A stretch of 64,000 nt of DNA from Lysobacter sp. yr284 (GTDB lineage Bacteria; Pseudomonadota; Gammaproteobacteria; Xanthomonadales; Xanthomonadaceae), in assembly GCF_900107375.1 (NCBI RefSeq), contig NZ_FNPT01000011.1, forward strand, positions 105,420 through 169,419. The letters run 5' to 3'. Position 1 is the first letter of the stretch, and each line of letters begins with the position of its first letter. The position numbers were made by a program, and so were the translations under genes. Below the pieces are notes generated by a model, which was not told the DNA's origin, ran no database searches, and worked only from the letters and a program-made list of their open reading frames with translations. Of the stretch, positions 1 through 6,499 are shown piece by piece.

Positions 1-348
1 GTAAGTGTCCTGCTCGAGGACCTTGTACGCCACGCCGACCGAGTCCAGGTACTGCGGCAGCACGTGTTCGGGAAAGTCCGGCTGCTTCTGGTCGAGGTTG
101 ACCGCGACCAGCTCGAACTTCACCGGCGCCTTCTTCTGCAGTTGCAGCAGGATGTCGAGCAGGGTGTAGCTGTCCTTGCCGCCGGACAGGCAGACCATGA
201 CCTTGTCGCCATCCTCGATCATGCCGAAATCGGCGATGGCGCGGCCGACCTGGTGGCGCAGGCGCGCGCCCAGGCGTTCGAGGTCGGCGGGGACGGCGTC
301 GGCGCGGGCGCGGCGGACGGGTTCGGCTAGGGGCAGGACGGTGCTCAT
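1..348 (-). CDS. ttcA: tRNA 2-thiocytidine(32) synthetase, C-terminus outside window
   Basis: TtcA is a cytoplasmic ATP-dependent enzyme that thiolates cytidine 32 in some tRNAs, using an iron-sulfur cluster. The 116 visible residues run from the ATG at 348 and leave the window at base 1. Residues 55-60 are SGGKDS, the PP-loop ATP-pyrophosphatase motif, followed by a [11 protein letters not shown] helix and the VNLDQKQP segment typical of TtcA. The Fe-S cysteine pairs lie beyond the window edge, so they cannot be checked. The gene is divergent from the small gene at 479. TilS is the other PP-loop tRNA enzyme to consider, but the [16 protein letters not shown] stretch is TtcA-like. Confidence 0.93.
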   Translation of the reverse strand, partial: MSTVLPLAEPVRRARADAVPADLERLGARLRHQVGRAIADFGMIEDGDKVMVCLSGGKDSYTLLDILLQLQKKAPVKFELVAVNLDQKQPDFPEHVLPQYLDSVGVAYKVLEQDTY

Positions 349-478
349 CAGGCCGCCGATTCTACGCCAAGGGTCGGTGAACACGGCCCGCACCGCGCCC
401 AGGCCCGCCGCGCGCGGGTTTCAGCGCGAGGCGCGACGGGCGATGACGGCGGACACGGCGGCGGTTTAAGCTCAGGCC

Positions 479-688
479 ATGACCGTCAGCGCCGATGCCG
501 CCGAAATCGCCCACCAGCTGGCCGACCTGCGCCTGGAGCATCGCGACCTGGATGCGGCCATCGACCGGCTCGGCCTGGACCCGCAGGCCGACGAGCTCAC
601 CGTCAAGCGGCTCAAGAAGCGCAAGCTGTGGCTCAAGGACTGCATCGCCCGGCTCGAAAGCGCGCTGATTCCCGACGAACCGGCCTGA
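479..688 (+). CDS. YdcH/DUF465 family small coiled-coil protein
   Basis: A 69-residue, all-helical protein rich in Leu, Arg and Asp. It begins AEIAHQLADLRLEHRDLD and ends with a KRLKKRKLWLKDCIARLE block. This is the pattern of the DUF465/YdcH family: two short helices forming a hairpin, with a conserved lysine cluster followed by LKD. No function is established for the family, and members are cytoplasmic and about 70 residues long, matching this length. It is divergent from ttcA and stands alone, 109 bp before the next gene. The ATG at 479 is the only sensible start. Confidence 0.85.
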   Translation: MTVSADAAEIAHQLADLRLEHRDLDAAIDRLGLDPQADELTVKRLKKRKLWLKDCIARLESALIPDEPA

Positions 689-797
689 GCGCCGGCGGCG
701 CGCGCATGGCAGCTGTCATGCGCGCCGGGTGACGTCCCCGGGTGCAGCCGGCCGCAGCCCCTGTGCTACGGTGCGCGCACTCGCAACGGGCCCCGGC

Positions 798-1412
798 ATG
801 GCGAACAAGGACGAACTGATCGGCGCAGCGCGCAACCCGTGGTGGCAGGCCGCCGCGGCCGTCGCCGCGATCGCGCTGGCGGCGACCGTCGCCCTGGGCG
901 GATTCAAGCCGGCCCCGAGCAAGACCAAGCCGCTGACGAAGTACGCGGCCGGCCAGCGCGCGCAGTCCGGGGCGATGGCGGTGACGCCGCTGCGCGCCTG
1001 GGTGGCGCGCTACCGTCCCGGCGGACGGATCGAGCCGAACCAGCTGTACCTGGTGCTGCAGGCCGACATCGAGAACCGTACCGGGCGCAGCTTCGGCAGC
1101 TACGACTACCTGATCAAGGACCTGATCCTGGTCGGACCCACGCTGGAGGCGGTGAAGGCCGACCTGCCGCTGGCGGCGGACGACCACACCATCGTGGGCG
1201 ACCTGCACCCGCGCCTGAAACAGCGCGTGGACCTGGTGTGGAAGCTGCCGCCGGGCTATGCCTACGCGCCGACCCAGGCGTTCGGCCTGTTCGGCCGCGA
1301 CTACAAGAGCAAGGCCTACCTCAACGACGCAGGCGGCTGGATGCAGGACAAGCCCAAGGCCAAGTTCGTGTTGCCCGTGCAGGACCTGCGCGACCGGCTG
1401 GTGGCGCCGTGA
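798..1412 (+). CDS. unrecognised membrane-anchored protein, first of a coupled triplet
   Basis: A 204-residue protein that I do not recognise. Residues 15-35 (WWQAAAAVAAIALAATVALGG) form one transmembrane segment or uncleaved signal anchor. The rest, residues 36-204, would be extracytoplasmic. It has an alternating beta pattern (NQLYLVLQADIENRTGRSF, a beta-sandwich-like strand series) and no cysteine. The start chosen is the ATG at 798; an upstream in-frame ATG at 729 would place 23 unlikely residues ahead of the anchor. Its stop overlaps the GTG of the next gene by four bases, so the two are probably translated together. The three proteins of this run share one architecture: short cytoplasmic N-terminus, one membrane segment, beta-rich exterior. 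Confidence 0.8.
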   Translation: MANKDELIGAARNPWWQAAAAVAAIALAATVALGGFKPAPSKTKPLTKYAAGQRAQSGAMAVTPLRAWVARYRPGGRIEPNQLYLVLQADIENRTGRSFGSYDYLIKDLILVGPTLEAVKADLPLAADDHTIVGDLHPRLKQRVDLVWKLPPGYAYAPTQAFGLFGRDYKSKAYLNDAGGWMQDKPKAKFVLPVQDLRDRLVAP

Positions 1413-2053
1413 GCGCGCCCTCGCCCGCCCCGGCGCCGCCGGCCCCCGCGCGCTGGCGCCTGCCGCGTTGGCGCTGGCGCGACGCGCTGTGGATCGCGCT
1501 GGCGCTGGCGGCGGTGGTGGCGCTGCGCAACGGCCAGTCCAGCTACGAACAACGCGACGCGCCGCTGCTGCAACCGGCGCCGGCCGCGCGCGCGGCCGGG
1601 CGCAACTTCGCGGTCGAGGTCGGCAAGCTCAAGGTCGCCCAGGCCTACCTGCTCAAGGGCGACTTCAGCCATCCCGAAGACCGCGTGTTGCGCAGCCCCG
1701 GCGTGTGGCTGTCGGTGCTGGCCAAGGTCGAGGCGCTCGAGCGCCCGGGTTACCTGACCGCGCAGATCCGCACCCGCGACGGGCTGGTGTATGTCGCCTC
1801 CAACAAGGAGCGGCCGAAACTCAAAGGCATCAACCTCAGCGAGCGCGAGCTGGCGCCGGGCCTGGCCGAGACCGGCGCCTGGTTCTTCGAACTGCCGCCG
1901 GACAAGCTCGAAGGCGCGCACCTGCAGTTCTACTGGGGCCTGCTGCTGCCCGAAGGCGGCGACAGCCTGGTCGATGTCGACCTGAAACTGGACAAGGCCG
2001 CGGCCGGCAAGCTGCTCGCCGACGCCAAGCCGGTCCTGGACCTGCGCATGTGA
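1409..2053 (+). CDS. unrecognised membrane-anchored protein, second of a coupled triplet
   Basis: A 214-residue protein starting at a GTG that overlaps the preceding stop (GTGA). A Pro/Ala- and Arg/Trp-rich N-terminus of about 28 residues precedes a transmembrane helix (ALWIALALAAVVALR). The exterior contains FAVEVGKLKVAQAYLLKGDF and ends in an aspartate/lysine-rich strand (VDVDLKLDKAAAG). I know no family match. The strong overlap on both sides argues for a single transcript and a shared function with its neighbours. An upstream in-frame ATG at 839 would run inside the previous gene and is rejected. Confidence 0.78.
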   Translation: MSAPSPAPAPPAPARWRLPRWRWRDALWIALALAAVVALRNGQSSYEQRDAPLLQPAPAARAAGRNFAVEVGKLKVAQAYLLKGDFSHPEDRVLRSPGVWLSVLAKVEALERPGYLTAQIRTRDGLVYVASNKERPKLKGINLSERELAPGLAETGAWFFELPPDKLEGAHLQFYWGLLLPEGGDSLVDVDLKLDKAAAGKLLADAKPVLDLRM

Positions 2054-2688
2054 GCGCCACGCCGATGACGAGCACCGACGACACCGCCGCCGCTTCGACC
2101 GCCACGCCCGCGGCCGGCTGGTGGCGACGCAACGCCGGCTGGCTGGCCGGCACCGCCGTGCTCGGCGCGCTGGCCTTGTGGCTGCCGTACCGCGACGCGC
2201 TGCGGCAGTACCGCCTGTTCAACCCCAGCATCGCGGTGGCCGCGGACCGGCACGACTGGACCGCCTTCGCCGGCGCGCGCTGGAAGCTGGTCGCGGCCGA
2301 ATCGGTGCCGGCGCGCGACCCGCGCCTGCGCGGCCCGCTGCGCAAGGACGCCGAGGTGATCCTGCTGCGCTATGAAGTGATCCCCGACTCGGGCACCAAG
2401 ACCGCCGATCTCGACACCTGCCGCGGCGCGATCGTCGACGCCCAGGGCCGGCGCTGGGAAACCGGCGGCGCCGCCCTGCCGCGCCTGTCCGGCCCGCGCC
2501 TGCCGGAAACCTGCGGCAGCGGCTACGACGACGCCTTCAAGCAGGTGCTGGCGGTGCCGGGCCGGCCGTTCGCGTTCCAGCACGCCTTCGTGCTGCCGCG
2601 CGGGCAGCGCCTGGGCGAGTTGCGCGCGCGCATCGAGATGAAGAATTCGGAAAAAGTCGGCGGGCGTTATCTGGAGTTCGCGCTGTAG
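2050..2688 (+). CDS. unrecognised membrane-anchored protein, third of a coupled triplet
   Basis: A 212-residue protein with a GTG start at 2050 that overlaps the previous stop by four bases. An ATG five codons later (2065) is an alternative. After a Thr/Ala-rich N-terminus there is one transmembrane segment (WLAGTAVLGALALWLPY) and an exterior domain of about 160 residues. The exterior has three cysteines (in DTCRGA, ETCGSGY and none elsewhere obvious), so one disulfide is possible. The ending (LRARIEMKNSEKVGGRYLEFAL) is strand-like. No family recognised. With the two genes upstream it forms a compact operon of three similar-sized anchored proteins. Confidence 0.78.
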   Translation: MSATPMTSTDDTAAASTATPAAGWWRRNAGWLAGTAVLGALALWLPYRDALRQYRLFNPSIAVAADRHDWTAFAGARWKLVAAESVPARDPRLRGPLRKDAEVILLRYEVIPDSGTKTADLDTCRGAIVDAQGRRWETGGAALPRLSGPRLPETCGSGYDDAFKQVLAVPGRPFAFQHAFVLPRGQRLGELRARIEMKNSEKVGGRYLEFAL

Positions 2689-2769
2689 CCGCGGCGGCGG
2701 CAGCCGAGTTTCGCAGCGGCTCGTCCGCACCGTCGTCCTCGCGCGGGCGGGGTTGCAGAGGCTTCGGCT

Positions 2770-3115
2770 CCATGCCTCGGTGAAGCCCCGGATGCCCGCG
2801 TTCGCGGGCATGACGATAGGCGGGTTTCGCCGCGCCGCTACCAAACCGTCGCCCCCGCGCAGGCGGGGATCCAGAGACTTCAGCGCCATGCCTGGGCGAA
2901 GCTCCGAATGCTCGCCTTCGCAGGCACGCCGACATGTGGGTTTTCGCCGCGCCGCCACCAAGCCGTCATCCCCGCGAACGCGGGGATCCAGAGACTTGAG
3001 CGCCATGCCTGGGCGACGCCCCGAAGGCCCGCCTTCGCAGGCACGCCGACATGTGGGTTTTCGCCCCGCCGCCACCAAGCCGTCATCCCCGCGAACGCGG
3101 GGATCCAGGGCTTTA
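2770..3115. repeat. patch of xanthomonad-type palindromic repeats, with a 117-bp tandem unit
   Basis: This stretch between genes holds at least four copies of a palindrome centred on CCCCGCGAACGCGGGG or CCCGCGTTCGCGGG, followed by ATCCAGAGACTT. Two successive copies, including their flank CAGGCACGCCGACATGTGGG, are near-identical over 117 bp (2921 and 3038). The arrangement resembles REP/REPIN-type elements common between genes of Xanthomonadaceae. The same family occurs at 52915-53180. Small ORFs crossing the patch are translations of the repeat. Confidence 0.8.
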
Positions 3116-3153
3116 TCGCGACACGGCCGCGAAGCCGCGCCAGCGCCTGCGCG

Positions 3154-4455
3154 TCACCGCACCCGAGGCAGCCGCGCGATCGCCCGGTCGAAGGTCGCCG
3201 CCAGCAGCACCACGCGCAACACATCGGTCAGCAGCGAAGTGCGGAACGACAGCGGCGTATTGAGGAACACGGCGTAGAGCTGCCCCTGCACCCGCTGCCA
3301 GCCCGGATCCGTCGGCCCGACCCACTGCTGCATCCAGCGCCACGACCACGAATCCAGGTACGCCAGCAGCTGCCAGCACACGCACAGCGTCAGCAGCGCC
3401 GGCAGGCCCGCGCGCAGCACCAGGCGCAGGCTGTTGACTACCGGCACGCCCTTGCTGGTCCAGCCTGCGCTGGCCTTGTCGGCGAGCATGCGCAGGGTGA
3501 AGTGCATGGCCTTGAAGCGCGCCACCGCGCGCTCCAGCGGCGCGTCGGCTTCGTCGATGCGCTGGGCCTTGCGCAAGTCGATGCCGTAGATAATCGCGGT
3601 GATCGCCAGCCAGATCAGCGGCAACGCCACCGCGCCGCCGGCGGTGGCGACGAACTCCCATACCGGCGCCAGCAACCGCTTGGCCGGCGCCAGCAACTTG
3701 AACAGCGCGGTCGGGCTCTCCCACCACTCGCCCACCGCCACGTACACCGCGCGCTGGTGCCACCAGTCCTGCCCGGCCTTCGCCATCTGCCCGATCGCGG
3801 CCACGCCGACGAACACCCAATAGGCCTCGCAGACCGTCGCCAGCACGCTCCACGCGGCGTGGCCGGACGCGCTGGCGCGACGCTTGCTGAACCAGCGCAC
3901 CGCCCAGGCCACCGCCAGCGCGATCCACAGGCCCTTGAGCGTCAGCACGTGGCGCAGGTCCTCGCGCTCCCACACGCCGAAGATGTAGGCGGTGGCGAAA
4001 TAGCGGCGCAGGCTCTCCATCAAGCCCCAGCCGACGTAGTACGCGAAGAACGGCAGCAGCGCGATCGCCAGCGCGGTGATCCATTGCCTGCGCACCGCGC
4101 GCGAATCGGGCCGGGTGTCGGGCGTGACCGCGCCGCCGGCCAGCATCGGCAGCGACGGCCGCAGCGACTGGAACATGAAGATGGTGCCGGCCAGCTGGGT
4201 CACGATCAGCACCGACAGCGCCGCGAACGACAGCAACAGCGAACGCTCGCCGAGCTTGACCGCCAGTTCCATCAACAGGTCGTAACAGACCCGCTGGGCG
4301 AAGAACCAGAACGCCAGCGCCGGCCAGTGCCGCCACAGCAGGCGCGCGGACAGCAGCGGGATTTCGCGCCAGGCGTGGGGGGCGTCGTCCTGTATGGAAC
4401 TGGCTGCGCCGGACGCGGAGGCCGGCAGGGCGGCGGAACTCGGGCTGGAGGTCAT
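3154..4455 (-). CDS. polytopic membrane protein of unknown function
   Basis: A 433-residue protein with a Ser/Ala-rich cytoplasmic N-terminus of about 35 residues, followed by around seven to eight hydrophobic helices. Examples are WPALAFWFFAQRVCYDLL, LLLSFAALSVLIVTQLAGTIF, ITALAIALLPFFAYYVGWGL, LWIALAVAWAVRWF, AVALPLIWLAITAIIYGI and LPALLTLCVCWQLLAYL. No catalytic motif or transporter signature is visible. It ends next to the repeat patch on one side and is 135 bp from the regulator gene on the other. The start at 4455 gives the full hydrophobic run; no strong ribosome binding site decides it. Function unknown. Confidence 0.8.
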   Translation of the reverse strand: MTSSPSSAALPASASGAASSIQDDAPHAWREIPLLSARLLWRHWPALAFWFFAQRVCYDLLMELAVKLGERSLLLSFAALSVLIVTQLAGTIFMFQSLRPSLPMLAGGAVTPDTRPDSRAVRRQWITALAIALLPFFAYYVGWGLMESLRRYFATAYIFGVWEREDLRHVLTLKGLWIALAVAWAVRWFSKRRASASGHAAWSVLATVCEAYWVFVGVAAIGQMAKAGQDWWHQRAVYVAVGEWWESPTALFKLLAPAKRLLAPVWEFVATAGGAVALPLIWLAITAIIYGIDLRKAQRIDEADAPLERAVARFKAMHFTLRMLADKASAGWTSKGVPVVNSLRLVLRAGLPALLTLCVCWQLLAYLDSWSWRWMQQWVGPTDPGWQRVQGQLYAVFLNTPLSFRTSLLTDVLRVVLLAATFDRAIARLPRVR

Positions 4456-4590
4456 TCGGCGAGGGCGGCGAACGGGTTCCGGCGATGGTAACGCGACTGG
4501 CGGGCGCCACCGCAGTGACGAGTATCAGGCGCCGCCGCCGGCGGTTCACCCAATCCCGCACCCCATGGGCGTCGCAGCGCGCGGCCAGGT

Positions 4591-5691
4591 TCAGTCCGGC
4601 ATGGCCGAGAGCGCATCCATCATCCTCACCAGATCGGCCTGCTTGTGCTGCCCGGTCTTGTCGAAGATCGATTGCAGCCGCGCGCGGGCACTGGCCTTGG
4701 CGATGCCGACCGCGTCGGCCGCGGCATGCAGGTCGCCGTGTTCGCGTAATGCCAGCGCCAGCCGGGTTTCGGCATCGGTCAGCATGAACAAGGCCTTCAA
4801 GCGCGCCGCCGATACCGAAGGTTCGGCACTGCGCAAGGGCGCGACGATCAGCAGGTAGTGCACGCCGGTGTCGCCGGCACCGATGAACGCGCGCAAGCTC
4901 GCGAATGCGACCACGCACCGGCTCGCATCGTGAACCGGAAACAGCGCCGAGCAACCGGTGTCGCCGGCGCCGACCTGCTTCTTGGCTGCGCGCCAGTACC
5001 CGCAAGTGGTCGCGCACACCGGCATCAGTTCCGACGATCCGCGGCTTCGCCACCACCCGATCGAGTGCATGATCTCCGCGGCGTGATTGCGGTCGACCAC
5101 GCGGAAGTCCCGGTCCAGCACGAATGCACCGTTGCGGCCTTGCTCGGCCCAGTGCGAACGCAAGCGCAATCCTTCGACCCGGCGGAACAAGGCATGGGCG
5201 TTGACCCAATGCCCTGCCAGGCGCTCGCACAGCGCGCGTTGCTCGTGCGCATAGGCGCCGGCGCGCTCGGATCGGCAGAAGGTAAGGAAGGCGCCGTGAT
5301 CGCGTTCAAGTTGCGCGCACATGCCGACGCTGTGGCAGACATCGGCATGACGCAGGAAATCGGCGTAGTAGCGCGAGCGCTTGAAATCGCGCTTGGGGCA
5401 ATGGTCGTCGCTGAAATTGACCGAGCCGGTGCGGATATGCGGCAGCGCGCGTTCGAACCAGATGTTCTCGCTCGCGAATTCGGTTTCGTAGCGCAACAGC
5501 TCCTGCGCACCGGCGCCGGAGATCAGGGGAATGGATGCGGTTCCGGCGCTGAAATCCTGCTGCAGCACCAGCGCGATGTGGCTGCCGGTAGCCGCGCACA
5601 GGCCGCGCAGGAAATCCTGCCAGCGTTCGGGGTCTGCGATGGCGCCGTAGAGATCGCCGAGCAGTCTGTCGTAGTCGCCGTCCGAAGCCAT
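4591..5691 (-). CDS. LuxR-family transcriptional regulator with unassigned N-terminal domain
   Basis: A 366-residue regulator. The last 60 residues carry the LuxR/NarL-type helix-turn-helix pattern (LTDAETRLALALREHGDL, then VGIAKASARARLQSIFDKTG). The N-terminal 290 residues begin with DRLLGDLYGAIADPERWQDFL, the opening seen in many orphan LuxR regulators, and contain several cysteines. No acyl-homoserine-lactone binding signature was confirmed, so it may be a LuxR solo or a stress regulator. The ATG at 5691 is preceded by AGGA at good spacing, which I prefer over the ATG at 5733. It is divergent from the secreted protein gene at 5831 across a 139-bp region that could hold the operator. Confidence 0.85.
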   Translation of the reverse strand: MASDGDYDRLLGDLYGAIADPERWQDFLRGLCAATGSHIALVLQQDFSAGTASIPLISGAGAQELLRYETEFASENIWFERALPHIRTGSVNFSDDHCPKRDFKRSRYYADFLRHADVCHSVGMCAQLERDHGAFLTFCRSERAGAYAHEQRALCERLAGHWVNAHALFRRVEGLRLRSHWAEQGRNGAFVLDRDFRVVDRNHAAEIMHSIGWWRSRGSSELMPVCATTCGYWRAAKKQVGAGDTGCSALFPVHDASRCVVAFASLRAFIGAGDTGVHYLLIVAPLRSAEPSVSAARLKALFMLTDAETRLALALREHGDLHAAADAVGIAKASARARLQSIFDKTGQHKQADLVRMMDALSAMPD

Positions 5692-5830
5692 GCCTGTGCG
5701 TCCTGTCAAGTAGCAAACGCCAGCTGCGCCCATGCTGCCACCGGCCTACAACCGCGGCAAGCCGGCGCGCAGTTCCGACCGCCCGCGCCGTCCCGACACC
5801 CCAACGCGGTCGATTCAGGAGGAAAGGACC

Positions 5831-6439
5831 ATGTTCAGGCCGATGTTTTCACTCAGCGTTTTTGTGCTTTTTGTGTGCGCTGGAACCAGCCATGCGGCGA
5901 GCACGCCGTTCGTCGTGGTTCGTCAGACCATCGACTCGGTGATGGCGCCCAAAACCCCGATCGACGTTTTCGTCGAATGCGCCAACAACGCTACCTGCCG
6001 CGGGCTGGCCGACGCCGGCGGCAGTTATCTGGGCATGCAGCCTGGCGAGATCTCGGCGGCGCTGGCGCGGGTGCCCGCGCCCAGGCGCGCGGGCGAGGAG
6101 TCGTGGATTTCCATCGAGCTTCCGACCGGTTATCAGTACTGTCGCTCGTCGATCCGCACGATCTCGGTCGTGCCCGCGAGCGGCGACCGCGCCTCGGTGA
6201 TGGGCGCGACGTCGAATCCGCGTGGAGTCGGCGTGTACACCTGGACGCCGAAGGGGAAGTTCGGCGATGGCAGAAGTTGGGTCGAAGCGGAGTACACGGT
6301 CTACGGCGTGCGCGACGACCTCGCCGAGCGCAAGCGCGCGCAAGGCGCGTGCCGCCCGATCGGCGGCGAGCTGATCAGCTGCCGCGGCGCCCGCGGCGTC
6401 AACAAAGGCATGCCCGCGTGCGGGCTCAAGGAAGACTGA
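5831..6439 (+). CDS. secreted protein of unknown function
   Basis: A 202-residue protein with a clear signal peptide (MFRPMFSLSVFVLFVCAGTSHAAS, cleavage likely after AxA). The mature part has six to seven cysteines, including CANNATC near the start and CRGARG and ACGLKED at the end, suggesting disulfides and a periplasmic or secreted location. A very strong ribosome binding site (AGGAGGAAAGGACC) fixes the start. It is divergently arranged with the LuxR-type regulator, so it is a plausible target of that protein, but this is inference from position only. Codon use is less GC-extreme than in the neighbours. No family recognised. Confidence 0.8.
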   Translation: MFRPMFSLSVFVLFVCAGTSHAASTPFVVVRQTIDSVMAPKTPIDVFVECANNATCRGLADAGGSYLGMQPGEISAALARVPAPRRAGEESWISIELPTGYQYCRSSIRTISVVPASGDRASVMGATSNPRGVGVYTWTPKGKFGDGRSWVEAEYTVYGVRDDLAERKRAQGACRPIGGELISCRGARGVNKGMPACGLKED

Positions 6440-6499
6440 AGCCGGGCACTACTCCGCCTGACAGGCGAGTCGCGGCAACGGCTCGCCTGCAGGTCCCGC

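Noticed and set aside
2753..3277. ORFs across the repeat patch downstream of the triplet operon
   Set aside because: They are translations of tandem palindromic repeats; the same peptide pieces recur with each unit.
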